From assembly GCF_003054045.1 (NCBI RefSeq), contig NZ_QBKH01000003.1, positions 682,001-746,000 of the forward strand: a stretch of 64,000 nt of DNA, given 5' to 3'. The notes under the pieces were generated by a model that saw only the letters and a list, made by a program, of their open reading frames with translations, was not told where the DNA came from and made no database searches. A program made the position numbers and the translations under genes. Source of the DNA: Sphingobacterium faecium. Its GTDB lineage: Bacteria; Bacteroidota; Bacteroidia; Sphingobacteriales; Sphingobacteriaceae. Each line of letters starts with the position of its first letter. Within the stretch, counting starts at the first letter, position 1. Of this stretch, positions 1 to 9,379 are shown one piece after another.

Positions 1-2910
1 GTCTATGGCAGGTTTCAATCCTGTGAAGTGATTCGGGAATACAAAATTCAATGGTTGATTTTTGTAATTGTTATAACGCTCTTGTGCCGTTCCATTTTTA
101 GATTGTTTTGAATCCAATAGGAAAGAAGTTTTATACCAAGTATCACGTGTTTCGATTACATTGAAAGTAAACGTATCCGTATTATTTTTGAAGGAAACTT
201 CCGTGCCAGCGATCGCTTCACCAATTTTCACCGCTTCAACTCCAGCTGCCGTCAATGTGCTTTCGAAAATAGCATCATCTTTTGCTTGTAAAACAACAGC
301 GATATTTTCATTAAACAACGCTTTTACCGTATCAGCCTCACCTAAACCTGACAAGTCATAATTTGCAGCTAAATCAACGTCGGCAAATGTCAATTCCAAT
401 AAAGTCGTGATCAAACCACCAGAACCAATATCATGACCTGCTTCAATTTGTCCTGCTTTAATTAGATCTTGGATCGTATTGAATGCCGTTTTAAAATATG
501 CTCCATCTTGAATGGTTGGCACTTCTTTACCGATCTTGTTTAAGATCTGAGCAAATGAAGAACCCCCTAATTTGAAACTATCTTTTGATAGATTGATATA
601 ATAGATCGACCCCGCATTTTTGTTTAATACAGGTTCAATAACTTGTGTTATATCGGTACAATTACCAGCTGCAGAAACAATCAAAGTACCAGGCGCGATC
701 ACATGGTCGCCGTTCGGGTATTTTTGTTTCATCGATAGCGAATCTTTTCCAGTCGGGATATTGATGCCTAATTCTAAAGCAAAATCAGAACAAGCTTTTA
801 CAGCTTTATAAAGACGCGCATCTTCACCTTCATTGTTACAAGCCCACATCCAGTTCGCTGAAAGGGATACGCCTGCAAGACCATTTTTAATAGGAGCAAA
901 CACTAAGTTTGACAATGATTCGGCAATAGCCGTTCTACTTGCTGCTGCTGGGTCGATAATTGCTGCCACAGGAGAGTGCCCTACAGTAGTTGCTACACCT
1001 TCCTTGCCTTTATAATCTAAAGCCATTACACCTACGTTATTCAGTGGTAATTGCAATGGACCAACGCACTGTTGTTTAGCTACACGTCCACCAACACAGC
1101 GGTCAACTTTATTGGTTAACCAGTCTTTTGATGCCACTGCTTCCAGTTGTAGGACTTGATTTAAGTAGGTTGGAATATCTTCAGTACTGTAGTTTACATC
1201 TTCATAATTTCTGACAATTGTCTTGTCGTTCATGATTGTTTTTGGTGACGAACCAAAGAAATCTTCCAAGGCATAATCCATGGGCTTTTCACCCGTTGTC
1301 TTGGACTCAAAAGTGAAACGGTGATCACCCGTTACGTCACCAACAGTATACATAGGTGAACGCTCACGGTCTGCAACACGTTTTAATGTTTCGATATCTT
1401 TTTCACCAATAACCAAACCCATTCTTTCCTGAGATTCGTTACCGATGATTTCTTTTGCTGAAAGGGTAGGGTCACCTACAGGTAAAGCATCCAAATCAAT
1501 TAAACCTCCAGTTTCTTCTACAAGTTCTGACAGACAGTTTAAGTGACCACCTGCACCATGATCGTGAATGGATACAATTGGATTATGATCAGACTCCACC
1601 ATACCACGAACAGCATTTGCGGCACGCTTTTGCATTTCTGGGTTTGAACGTTGAATCGCATTTAATTCAATACCCGAACCGAAAGCTCCTGTATCTGCCG
1701 AAGAAACTGCTGCTCCACCCATACCGATACGGTAATTTTCACCACCAAGAATAACAATTTTGTCACCAACTTTTGGGGTATGTTTCTTAGCCTGATCCAA
1801 TTTGCCATAACCAATACCACCAGCCTGCATGATTACTTTATCAAAACCTAACTTACGAGCATCTTCTTCATGTTCGAATGTTAACACCGAACCCGTAATC
1901 AAAGGCTGTCCAAATTTATTTCCAAAGTCGGATGCACCATTTGAGGCTTTGATTAAGATATCCATTGGAGTTTGGTACAGCCAAGGACGTTCTTCCATCG
2001 CTTGCTCCCACGGACGATTTTCTTCCAAACGAGAGTATGATGTCATGTAGATGGCTGTTCCTGCTAACGGTAACGAACCTTGACCACCAGCTAAACGGTC
2101 GCGGATTTCACCTCCAGAACCTGTTGCAGCACCAGCGAATGGTTCTACGGTCGTTGGAAAATTATGGGTTTCAGCTTTTACGGAAAGCACAGAATCAAAT
2201 TCTTTTTCGGTATAAAAATCAGGCTTATCTGCCGATTGAGGTGCAAATTGTGTGATACGAGGACCTTTAACAAAAGCAACGTTGTCTTTATATGCCGAAA
2301 CGATTTCATTAGGATTTGTTTCGGATGTTTTCTTAATCAATTTGAACAGTGAGGTCGGTTGTTCTTCTCCATCGATAATAAATGTACCGTTGAATATTTT
2401 GTGACGACAATGTTCGGAGTTTGCTTGTGAGAAAGCAAATACTTCTGAATCGGTTAACTTACGATCTAATTTTATTGCTAAGTCCGAAAGATATTGAACT
2501 TCTTCAGGGTTTAAAGAAAGACCTTCTTGCTTATTATACGCATCGATGTCCTCAATTTCTAAAATAGATTCAGGAGCAATGTTGATGGTATACATTTCTT
2601 GTGTCAATGACTCATATTTTTGAGAAATCATTGGGTCGAAATCATTATAATCAGCTTGTACTTTTCGGAATTCCTCGATTCGAATGATCCCTTCAATACC
2701 CATGTTTTGGGTGATCTCCACGGCGTTAGTACTCCAAGGAGTAATCATAGCTGCACGAGGACCAACATAATAATCGTTTAGTGTTTCTTTTTCGATTTTG
2801 TTAGCGTTTCCAAATAGCCAGTTTAGTTTAGAGATATCATTGGTAGATAAATCTTGTAGGGTTTGCACACCGTAAACGATGTCGCTTGGGTTCACAAAGA
2901 AATGAATCAT
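1..2910 (-). CDS. purL: Phosphoribosylformylglycinamidine synthase, large single-chain form (3' part outside window)
   Basis: The reading frame opens at an ATG at 2910 and stays open to base 1, giving the first 970 residues; the family is about 1220-1240 residues, so the C-terminal glutamine amidotransferase domain with its catalytic cysteine lies outside the window. The enzyme converts FGAR, ATP and glutamine to FGAM in step four of purine synthesis. Visible hallmarks are an ATP-binding GGENYRIGMGG-type segment around residues 375-390, QRSNPEMQKR shortly after, and SIHDHGAGGH around residue 450, all typical of the FGAM synthetase domains. It is transcribed away from pheT. The only TAnnTTTG element in front of it is at 2949-2956. 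Confidence 0.96.
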   Translation of the reverse strand, partial: MIHFFVNPSDIVYGVQTLQDLSTNDISKLNWLFGNANKIEKETLNDYYVGPRAAMITPWSTNAVEITQNMGIEGIIRIEEFRKVQADYNDFDPMISQKYESLTQEMYTINIAPESILEIEDIDAYNKQEGLSLNPEEVQYLSDLAIKLDRKLTDSEVFAFSQANSEHCRHKIFNGTFIIDGEEQPTSLFKLIKKTSETNPNEIVSAYKDNVAFVKGPRITQFAPQSADKPDFYTEKEFDSVLSVKAETHNFPTTVEPFAGAATGSGGEIRDRLAGGQGSLPLAGTAIYMTSYSRLEENRPWEQAMEERPWLYQTPMDILIKASNGASDFGNKFGQPLITGSVLTFEHEEDARKLGFDKVIMQAGGIGYGKLDQAKKHTPKVGDKIVILGGENYRIGMGGAAVSSADTGAFGSGIELNAIQRSNPEMQKRAANAVRGMVESDHNPIVSIHDHGAGGHLNCLSELVEETGGLIDLDALPVGDPTLSAKEIIGNESQERMGLVIGEKDIETLKRVADRERSPMYTVGDVTGDHRFTFESKTTGEKPMDYALEDFFGSSPKTIMNDKTIVRNYEDVNYSTEDIPTYLNQVLQLEAVASKDWLTNKVDRCVGGRVAKQQCVGPLQLPLNNVGVMALDYKGKEGVATTVGHSPVAAIIDPAAASRTAIAESLSNLVFAPIKNGLAGVSLSANWMWACNNEGEDARLYKAVKACSDFALELGINIPTGKDSLSMKQKYPNGDHVIAPGTLIVSAAGNCTDITQVIEPVLNKNAGSIYYINLSKDSFKLGGSSFAQILNKIGKEVPTIQDGAYFKTAFNTIQDLIKAGQIEAGHDIGSGGLITTLLELTFADVDLAANYDLSGLGEADTVKALFNENIAVVLQAKDDAIFESTLTAAGVEAVKIGEAIAGTEVSFKNNTDTFTFNVIETRDTWYKTSFLLDSKQSKNGTAQERYNNYKNQPLNFVFPNHFTGLKPAID

Positions 2911-2948
2911 TATAACTGTAAGTTTTGAACGTTCTTCAAATTAAAGTA

Positions 2949-2956
2949 CAAATTTA
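2949..2956 (-). promoter_or_regulatory. Candidate -7 element for purL
   Basis: The minus strand reads TAAATTTG, matching the Bacteroidetes -7 consensus TAnnTTTG, 39 bases upstream of the purL ATG. No TTG element stands at the usual 19-21 base spacing, so the promoter assignment is moderate only. Confidence 0.45.
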
Positions 2957-3233
2957 CGTTAATCCTTTGACTTATCGGGAATCAAAAGTGCTAAATAATC
3001 GTAAAATTTATTTTTCTTATACAGGGATCTTATTTTCTCTTAAACTTGACCTATTCGACTGGTAAATATGTTAACTAATTTTAGGTGTTTGCATGGTGAA
3101 ATCAGGGAAATATACCCTTCATTATGTATGAATTTATACTATAAAAGTGAAATTAATCCAATTGATCGACTACAAAAACTCACAAAGGCTGAGGCAAAAA
3201 CGATAAATTTGACTTGATAACACTGCAATTATA
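2957..3233. other. Divergent purL/pheT spacer, no gene seen
   Basis: This AT-rich spacer lies between the purL and pheT control regions. I see no convincing open frame, terminator hairpin or long inverted repeat in it. A second TAnnTTTG match, TAAATTTG near 3203, exists on the plus strand but lacks an upstream partner. Confidence 0.5.
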
Positions 3234-3264
3234 TTGCGAATCAGATCAAATTTATCTAAGTTTG
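3234..3264 (+). promoter_or_regulatory. Promoter of the pheT-zapA transcript
   Basis: TTG at 3234-3236 and TAAGTTTG at 3257-3264 are separated by 20 bases, an excellent match to the Bacteroidetes sigma-70-type promoter. The expected transcription start near 3271 lies downstream of the TTG codon at 3214 and just upstream of ATG 3286, which decides the pheT start. Confidence 0.7.
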
Positions 3265-3285
3265 TGCGTAAAATCAGATTCTAAA

Positions 3286-5682
3286 ATGAATATTTCATAT
3301 AAGTGGCTTAAAGATCATATTGATATCGATACCAAACCAGAGGAGTTATCTTTAATTCTAACGAACGTTGGGTTAGAGGTAGAGGTTCTAGATGTGGTAC
3401 AAAGTATACCCGGAGGATTAGCGGGATTGGTCATCGGCGAAGTGAAATCTTGTGAACAACACCCCAATGCAGATAAATTGAAAGTAACGACGGTTGATGT
3501 CGGTCAAGCAGATTTATTACACATTGTGTGTGGTGCTCCAAACGTTGCAGTAGGTCAAAAAGTGATTGTCGCAACTGTTGGTTCCACTGTTCACCCAACA
3601 AGTGGCGAGCCCTTTAAAATCAATAAATCAAAAATTCGTGGTGAAGTTTCTGAAGGAATGCTTTGTGGTGAAGATGAAGTTGGCTTGGGCAATTCACATG
3701 CCGGCATCGTCGAGTTGCCATTGGATGCTCAGGTAGGTACACTTGTTAAGGATTTTTATCATATAGAGGACGACTATCGTTATGAAATTGGCTTAACACC
3801 AAATCGTGCAGATGCAGCTTCACACCTTGGAGTGGCTCGTGATATTGCCGCTTTCTATAGAAAAGAAATGAAAGCTTCTGATCTTTCTTTATTTAAAGAA
3901 GGAACAGGGATCAACACGGAGGTTGTTGTCGAAAATCATGCCGGAAGTCCACGTTACTCAGGTATCAATATCTCAGGAGTACAAGTAAAAGAATCCCCTG
4001 ATTGGTTAAAGGAACGTTTGAATGTCATCGGTATCCGTCCGATTAACAATATTGTAGATGTTACGAATTTCATCTTGCATGATCTTGGACAACCTTTACA
4101 TGCCTTTGATCAGGATAAGATCGCAGGTAATCAAATCGTTGTGCGACAAGCAAAACAAGATGAGCTATTCACGACATTGGACGCTGTAGAGCGCAAACTA
4201 TCCGCAGAAGATCTCGTTATTGCCGATGCTGAAAAGCCCATGTGTATTGCCGGTGTTTTTGGTGGTGCTCATTCGGGTGTGTCGGAGTCTACGACAAATA
4301 TATTTTTAGAGTCCGCCTATTTTAATGCTGTTTCTATTCGTAAAACAGCAAAACGTCATCAATTAAAAACAGATTCTTCATTCCGATATGAAAGAGGAAC
4401 AGATCCGAATATTACTGTAAATGCACTCAAAAAAGCAGCTATATTAATTCAAGAAGTGGCCGGCGGACATATTAGTTCCCAGATCACGGATCTTTATCCA
4501 TCTGAAATTAAGCCGTTTGCTTTCCACGTAAGCTACCATAATGTGCGTCGATTGATCGGCCAAGATATTCCAGATGAGGAGATTAGGTCAATTATAGTAG
4601 CATTGGGTATCGGTATAGAGCAAGAATCAACGGATGGTTTGGATGTTTTAGTTCCAGCTTACCGTGTAGATGTTACTCGTGAAGTGGATGTTATCGAAGA
4701 AGTATTGCGTATTTATGGATATAATAATGTGGAATTAAAACCACAGATCAAATCTTCCTTAAATACCTCTGAAAAGCCAGATAAAGAAGTTGTTTTAAAT
4801 CAATTGGCAGATCTGTTAATTGCTAACGGTTTCAGAGAGACCCTTTCAAACTCATTAACAAAGCTAGATTACGCAGATGACGAAGCTACAGCTGTTCGTC
4901 TATGCAATCCGCTAAGTTCAGATTTGGATACCATGCGTCAAAACATGTTGTTTTCTGCTTTGACAACGGTTTCATACAATCAAAAAAGAAGAAATTCGGA
5001 TCTAAAAATCTTTGAATTTGGAAAGACTTATGCGATTGATGGTGAAGGGTACAAAGAAAAGCAGCATTTGTCTATTGCTATCAGTGGTAAACTGGAAGTG
5101 GAGCAATGGAACAACAGCAAGCAATCTGTTAATTTTTATAATCTCAAAGCGGTCGTTGATCTAATCTTAAAAAGATTAAAAATAGAGGGACTTCAATTGC
5201 AGGATGCGCCTACAGATCATTATGCATATGGGTTAAGCTACTTGAAAGGTACAAAAGCACTGGTGACATTTGGTGCGGTATCCACTGCAGCATTGACAAA
5301 AGCGGATGTAGAAGGACAGGTGTTTTTTGCGGATTTTGATTGGGATCAACTCTTGAAGATTATTCGTAAAAATGTCATCAAATTTAAAGAAGTATCTAAG
5401 TTTCCTGCTGTTAAACGTGATCTATCGTTGTTAATTGATGAAGCCGTTACCTTTAAGCAACTGGAAACAATAGCGTATAAGACCGAGCGTAAACTGTTGA
5501 AAGAAGTAAAAGTATTTGATGTTTATAAAGGAGATAAAATTCCTGAAGGCAAAAAATCTTATGCTTTAAGTTTTATTATAGAAGATGATGAAAAAACTTT
5601 AATGGACAAACAAATTGACGCAATAGTTCAAAAATTAATTCTTAACTTTGAGAAAGAAGTAAGCGCAGAAGTGCGTGGTTAA
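3286..5682 (+). CDS. pheT: Phenylalanine--tRNA ligase beta subunit
   Basis: This 798-residue protein is the beta chain of the alpha2-beta2 phenylalanyl-tRNA synthetase, which charges tRNA-Phe. The EMAP-type tRNA-binding domain is visible near the N-terminus (VIGEVKSCEQHPNADKLKV, about residues 48-66), followed by the B3/B4 editing region, B5, and a C-terminal anticodon-binding FDX-ACB domain (FPAVKRDLSLLID onward). The frame can be extended to a TTG at 3214, but the promoter at 3234-3264 falls inside that extension and MNISYKWLKDHI is the usual family start. The pheS partner is not adjacent. The coiled-coil protein and zapA follow on the same strand. Confidence 0.97.
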   Translation: MNISYKWLKDHIDIDTKPEELSLILTNVGLEVEVLDVVQSIPGGLAGLVIGEVKSCEQHPNADKLKVTTVDVGQADLLHIVCGAPNVAVGQKVIVATVGSTVHPTSGEPFKINKSKIRGEVSEGMLCGEDEVGLGNSHAGIVELPLDAQVGTLVKDFYHIEDDYRYEIGLTPNRADAASHLGVARDIAAFYRKEMKASDLSLFKEGTGINTEVVVENHAGSPRYSGINISGVQVKESPDWLKERLNVIGIRPINNIVDVTNFILHDLGQPLHAFDQDKIAGNQIVVRQAKQDELFTTLDAVERKLSAEDLVIADAEKPMCIAGVFGGAHSGVSESTTNIFLESAYFNAVSIRKTAKRHQLKTDSSFRYERGTDPNITVNALKKAAILIQEVAGGHISSQITDLYPSEIKPFAFHVSYHNVRRLIGQDIPDEEIRSIIVALGIGIEQESTDGLDVLVPAYRVDVTREVDVIEEVLRIYGYNNVELKPQIKSSLNTSEKPDKEVVLNQLADLLIANGFRETLSNSLTKLDYADDEATAVRLCNPLSSDLDTMRQNMLFSALTTVSYNQKRRNSDLKIFEFGKTYAIDGEGYKEKQHLSIAISGKLEVEQWNNSKQSVNFYNLKAVVDLILKRLKIEGLQLQDAPTDHYAYGLSYLKGTKALVTFGAVSTAALTKADVEGQVFFADFDWDQLLKIIRKNVIKFKEVSKFPAVKRDLSLLIDEAVTFKQLETIAYKTERKLLKEVKVFDVYKGDKIPEGKKSYALSFIIEDDEKTLMDKQIDAIVQKLILNFEKEVSAEVRG

Positions 5683-5718
5683 TTTGAATAATCGGATTTA
5701 ATTGTATAAATTTAATAT

Positions 5719-6027
5719 ATGGCAGCATTATCTTCACAAATGAATATTATCGTTGAGAAAACGAAAAATTTAATTCAAATGTGCGAAGTCTTGCAAGAAG
5801 AGAATGATTTACTTAAATTAGAGGTTCAATCACTTCAAGTTGCTTTTAATACGTGTAGCGACAAGAACAAACAAATGGAAGAACAGATGAAAGCAATGGC
5901 AGTTGCTCGTTCTTTAGATAGTTCTGAAGCTGACAAAGATGCAATTAATGAAAAAATACTTGACACAAAGCAAAAAATTAACGATTTTGTGCGAGAAATA
6001 GACAAATGTATTAGTTTGTTGAAGTAA
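5719..6027 (+). CDS. Small coiled-coil protein next to zapA
   Basis: This 102-residue soluble protein is almost entirely heptad-patterned, with long runs of Leu/Ile/Val separated by Glu, Lys, Gln and Asp from about residues 8-60 and 75-100. It has no signal peptide, membrane segment or catalytic motif. It starts 36 bases after pheT and ends 57 bases before zapA, so it is probably co-transcribed with both. By position and composition it could be a ZapB-like partner that bridges ZapA and the division site, but that is inference. I recognise no named family with certainty. Confidence 0.8.
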   Translation: MAALSSQMNIIVEKTKNLIQMCEVLQEENDLLKLEVQSLQVAFNTCSDKNKQMEEQMKAMAVARSLDSSEADKDAINEKILDTKQKINDFVREIDKCISLLK

Positions 6028-6083
6028 GTCGATCTAGAAGTAGAGGGGACAACTTACTAATACAACGTAAAGCTCAAATAACA

Positions 6084-6374
6084 ATGGGAGAGATTTCCAT
6101 CAAAATAAATATCGCTGATAGAGTGTATCCGCTTCGTGTAGATACAGCAGAGGAGGAGATTATCCGCCATGCAGCGAAATTGATTAATGAAAAAGTAAAA
6201 GAGTTACAGGATAGTTATACTGTTCGTGATAAGCAAGATTTATTGTCGATGTGTGTACTCCAATATGCAACAGGAATGTTGAAAGCGGAGCGACAGGTGC
6301 AGACACAGGATCAGGGTTTAGAGCAATCGGTTCATGAACTGGATCAACTATTATCTAATTTCTTTACAAAATAA
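6084..6374 (+). CDS. zapA: Cell division protein ZapA
   Basis: This 96-residue protein matches ZapA in length and pattern: an N-terminal beta-rich part (ISIKINIADRVYPLRV) followed by EEEIIRHAAKLINEKVKELQ and a C-terminal coiled coil. ZapA binds FtsZ at mid-cell and bundles protofilaments. It sits directly upstream of the probable 6S RNA and rny, an arrangement that resembles the zapA-ssrS neighbourhood of Proteobacteria. The unknown coiled-coil protein upstream may be its functional partner. Confidence 0.93.
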   Translation: MGEISIKINIADRVYPLRVDTAEEEIIRHAAKLINEKVKELQDSYTVRDKQDLLSMCVLQYATGMLKAERQVQTQDQGLEQSVHELDQLLSNFFTK

Positions 6375-6407
6375 TCGTTCTTTATAGCGCTTTACTAAAC
6401 GAATTTG

Positions 6408-6575
6408 CCGCAATTGAATTCGGGTTGTCACTATTTTAAACTTAACGCTTCAATATTACAGGCGAAAAGATGTAGGTCATTTTGCGTAAGCCATCTGGAC
6501 CATGATCATAGCCTAATTATGTATATTAGAAGTTTAATAATATTAGATACCCTTATTTAATTGCGGTTTTTTTTT
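6408..6575 (+). ncRNA. ssrS: Probable 6S RNA
   Basis: The gap between zapA and rny can fold into one long rod. CCGCAATTGAAT at 6408-6419 pairs with ATTTAATTGCGG at 6555-6566 (12 pairs, one G-U), then GGGT 6422-6425 with ACCC 6549-6552, then TTAAACTT 6436-6443 with AAGTTTAA 6530-6537. A wide open middle and an apical stem (GGTCAT/ATGATC) follow. The closing stem is followed by nine T residues (6567-6575), an intrinsic terminator. Length of about 165 nt, the rod-with-central-bubble shape and position after zapA fit 6S RNA, which sequesters RNA polymerase. The assignment rests on structure and location, not alignment. Confidence 0.62.
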
Positions 6576-6620
6576 GAAAATTATAAATAAATAAACTACA
6601 TATAAACAATTAATAAATAC

Positions 6621-8174
6621 ATGGACATCGCAATTTATATCATACTTTCTCTGATTGTTGGTATTGCAATAGGCCGTTATCTTTTAGCTCTTTTGTTTAC
6701 TAAACAAACACAAGAAGCTCAAGAAAAGGTGAAAAGCATTATAAAAGAAGCCGATCAAGAAGCAGAACATCTGAAAAAGAAAAAACTTTTAGAAGCAAAA
6801 GAAAAGTTTCTACAGTTGAAATCAGAACATGAAAAAGAGGTCAGCCAACGCAATAATACCATTAGTCAAAAGGAAAATACCTTACGTCAGAAAGAACAAT
6901 CTGTTAATCAAAAACTTGAAAACTTAAATCGTGAAAAACAAGAACTAGACGCTACACGTAAGCAACTTGATAAGCTTGTTGAAGTCAATGAAAGTAAGTC
7001 AGAGGAAGTAGAGCAGATCAAATTACAACATATCAAGCAATTGGAAGGTATTGCTGGAGTTACCGCTGAAGAAGCTAAAAATCAATTAGTAGACTCCTTA
7101 CGTGAGGAAGCTCGTTCACAAGCTATTAGTCAAATTAAAGATATCGTTGACGAAGCTAAACTGACGGCAACGAAAGAAGCGAAGAAGGTGGTTATTCAGA
7201 CCATACAGCGTACAGCAACTGAATCTGCAATTGAAAACACCGTTTCTATTTTTAACATTGAAAATGATGAAATTAAAGGACGTATTATCGGACGTGAAGG
7301 ACGTAATATCCGCGCTTTAGAAGCAGCAACTGGTGTTGAGATCATTGTAGACGATACACCTGAAGCCATTATTTTATCTGGTTTTGATCCTGTGCGTCGC
7401 GAAATCGCACGTTTAGCTTTACATCGTTTGGTGACTGATGGACGTATCCACCCTGCACGTATCGAAGAAGTAGTCGCAAAAACACGTACACAGATTGAAG
7501 ATGAAATTGTCGAAATCGGTGAGCGCACCGCTATTGACTTAGGTATTCATGGTTTACACCCGGAATTGATCCGTATGGTAGGCCGTATGCGTTACCGTTC
7601 TTCTTATGGACAGAACTTGTTACAACACTCGCGTGAAGTTGCAAATTTTGCTGCAACAATGGCAGCAGAATTAGGCTTGAATGTGAAGCATGCAAAACGT
7701 GCAGGTCTATTGCACGATATTGGTAAAGTGCCAGATGATAACCCGGAATTGCCACACGCAATTTTAGGGATGCAGTTAGCCGAAAAATATAAGGAGCATC
7801 CTGATGTGTGTAATGCAATCGGTGCTCACCATGATGAAGTGGAAATGACAGCGATGATTTCTCCAATTGTACAGGCTTGTGATGCGATCTCTGGAGCTCG
7901 TCCAGGAGCACGCCGTGAAGTGGTGGAAAGTTATATCAAGCGTTTAAAAGAATTGGAAGACCTAGCGTTATCTTATCCAGGAGTTGAAAAAACTTTTGCG
8001 ATACAGGCTGGTCGTGAATTACGTGTTATTGTTGAAAGTGAGAAGATATCAGATGCGCAAGCAGAAATTCTAGCAGCTGATATTTCAAACAGAATCCAGA
8101 CCGAGATGACGTATCCAGGTCAGATAAAAGTGACCGTGATTCGTGAAATCCGTTCTGTCGCCTATGCGAAATAA
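6621..8174 (+). CDS. rny: Ribonuclease Y
   Basis: This 517-residue membrane-anchored endoribonuclease initiates mRNA decay. The order of parts is canonical: a transmembrane helix at about residues 3-25, a long charged coiled coil from about 30-165, a KH RNA-binding domain with [12 protein letters not shown] at 220-231, and an HD hydrolase domain with the metal-binding His-Asp pair at 365-366 in LLHDIGK. The length is normal for the family. No TAnnTTTG element is obvious between the 6S terminator and the ATG, so expression may partly come from read-through. A strong terminator follows. Confidence 0.97.
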   Translation: MDIAIYIILSLIVGIAIGRYLLALLFTKQTQEAQEKVKSIIKEADQEAEHLKKKKLLEAKEKFLQLKSEHEKEVSQRNNTISQKENTLRQKEQSVNQKLENLNREKQELDATRKQLDKLVEVNESKSEEVEQIKLQHIKQLEGIAGVTAEEAKNQLVDSLREEARSQAISQIKDIVDEAKLTATKEAKKVVIQTIQRTATESAIENTVSIFNIENDEIKGRIIGREGRNIRALEAATGVEIIVDDTPEAIILSGFDPVRREIARLALHRLVTDGRIHPARIEEVVAKTRTQIEDEIVEIGERTAIDLGIHGLHPELIRMVGRMRYRSSYGQNLLQHSREVANFAATMAAELGLNVKHAKRAGLLHDIGKVPDDNPELPHAILGMQLAEKYKEHPDVCNAIGAHHDEVEMTAMISPIVQACDAISGARPGARREVVESYIKRLKELEDLALSYPGVEKTFAIQAGRELRVIVESEKISDAQAEILAADISNRIQTEMTYPGQIKVTVIREIRSVAYAK

Positions 8175-8198
8175 TCCTGATTTTAACATATCAAGTAT

Positions 8199-8225
8199 AA
8201 AAGCCTCAACAACGTTGAGGCTTTT
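8199..8225 (+). terminator. Rho-independent terminator after rny
   Basis: AAAAGCCTCAAC pairs with GTTGAGGCTTTT around a three-base loop, and T-rich sequence follows. It lies 24 bases after the rny stop codon. Confidence 0.9.
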
Positions 8226-8269
8226 GCTTTTAATAGCCTTTTAGGTCTATATTCAATTTTTATTTTTAG

Positions 8270-8277
8270 TATTTTTG
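8270..8277 (+). promoter_or_regulatory. Candidate -7 element for the DUF962 gene
   Basis: TATTTTTG matches TAnnTTTG 35 bases upstream of the ATG at 8313. The upstream element is not clear because the surrounding DNA is T-rich, which also raises the chance of a random match. Confidence 0.4.
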
Positions 8278-8312
8278 CTGTATTATTTGACAAAAACTGT
8301 AATCTCGATTAG

Positions 8313-8837
8313 ATGAAGAAAAAACAAGCTCCCGTACCAGAAGTCAAAAGACCCGTTGATCAATATTTTGAGCATTTAAATGCTAATTTTCAAGATCCTA
8401 CCAATAGGATTATGCAAATTATATTTTTACCGTTATTTTTTTTCGGTTTAATGGGGATCATCTGGATGATTCCATTTCCACAATTTGATTTTTTAGTCAA
8501 ACTGGGCTGGCACACCTTTTTGAATTGGGGATCTTTCTTTATTGCAGTTCTCATTTATTATTATTTAAAGCTTTCTCCCACCTTATCTTATGCCGTATTA
8601 CTCTGCATTGGTATCATGAGCTATTTCATTGTACAACTCGAATATATAGAGCGTGATGGTGGTCCAGGTGTATTGTTGATTTCTAGTTTAATCACTTTAA
8701 TTTCGCTAATCGTACTATGGGTAGGGAAGTCCAAGGAAAAAAATACGATTTCGTTGAAACAGTTTTGGTTGTTTCTGACTGTAGGGCCTATTTGGTTATG
8801 GCACTTTGCTTTTCAGAAGATCAAACTTAAATATTAA
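8313..8837 (+). CDS. DUF962/Mpo1-like integral membrane protein
   Basis: This 174-residue protein begins with a short Lys-rich cytoplasmic segment and then the family signature region VDQYFEHLNANFQDPTNRI, followed by four to five hydrophobic helices and a basic C-terminus (WLWHFAFQKIKLKY). The YFEHLN..PTN..M pattern and layout resemble DUF962 proteins related to yeast Mpo1 (YGL010w), an iron-dependent dioxygenase acting on 2-hydroxy fatty acids. Whether all required histidines are present here is doubtful, so the enzyme activity is not claimed. The gene is monocistronic, bounded by terminators on both sides. Confidence 0.75.
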   Translation: MKKKQAPVPEVKRPVDQYFEHLNANFQDPTNRIMQIIFLPLFFFGLMGIIWMIPFPQFDFLVKLGWHTFLNWGSFFIAVLIYYYLKLSPTLSYAVLLCIGIMSYFIVQLEYIERDGGPGVLLISSLITLISLIVLWVGKSKEKNTISLKQFWLFLTVGPIWLWHFAFQKIKLKY

Positions 8838-8855
8838 AGCTTTTTGCGATATCTT

Positions 8856-8889
8856 AAAAGCCTTTGTTTCGAAACAACAAGGCTTTTTT
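8856..8889 (+). terminator. Terminator after the DUF962 gene
   Basis: AAAAGCCTTTGTTTC and GAAACAACAAGGCTTTT form a stem with a small internal mismatch, ending in a T run. It is 19 bases after the stop codon. Confidence 0.85.
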
Positions 8890-9252
8890 ATGCAATTAGC
8901 ATGTTAGGTATTCCTTTTACCCTAAAATTATTCAACTATATGCCTAACTTTTAGCCAACGAGCTGACTCAATACCTGTATTTGCGTATCTTGTATAATCA
9001 ACACGCCCAAATTGTAGAGTTGCTTACTGGAATCAATTTGTTAGGGGACTTATTGAAGTTGGAATATAATCACTAGCTCCATTTTTTGTTCCTCTAAATC
9101 AGTTTGTATGGTGTGCACTTGACTTAAACGTTAACCGTCACTTATTAGCTCTGACAGGTCACGAATCTACTTTGCTCAACGATCCGCTCTATTAGTTAGC
9201 GTGCTAATTTGTTGAACATTAGATCGGCATAGTGAGAACAAACTCAGCTAGA
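8890..9252. other. Gene-free spacer upstream of the palindrome cluster
   Basis: No open frame of useful length, no RNA gene signature and no strong hairpin is visible. The base composition is slightly richer in G+C than other spacers of the window. I looked for decayed transposase or integrase protein in all frames and found nothing recognisable. Confidence 0.5.
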
Positions 9253-9273
9253 GTAGGATCACTTCTTGCAAAG

Positions 9274-9336
9274 AAGCGATCACATCTTCCAAACAAGTGA
9301 TCACATCTTCCAAACAAGTGATCGCTTCTTCCAAAC
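9274..9336 (+). repeat. Three tandem 21-bp units
   Basis: Units start at 9274, 9295 and 9316. Each has the form AAG(C/T)GATC(A/G)C followed by (A/T)TCTTCCAAAC, differing at three positions in all. A fourth unit begins at 9337 but diverges into the palindrome loop after its first 12 bases. Confidence 0.92.
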
Positions 9337-9379
9337 AAGTGATCACTTTAACCCAAAGTGATCACTTGTTTGGAAGAAG
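9325..9379. repeat. Perfect 25-bp inverted repeat with 5-base loop
   Basis: The arm at 9325-9349 (beginning CTTCTTCCAAACAAG) is exactly complementary to 9355-9379, with loop AACCC at 9350-9354. There is no T run on either side, so it is not an intrinsic terminator. It joins the forward-oriented tandem units on its left to an inverted unit on its right. Confidence 0.93.

Noticed and set aside
3214..3285. N-terminal extension of pheT from a TTG
   Set aside because: The predicted promoter lies inside it and the family start MNISYKWL is at 3286.
9256..9357. Repeat-encoded peptide frame with recurring SDHIFQT
   Set aside because: It follows from the 21-bp period, has no start codon, has a stop on either side and is under 40 codons.
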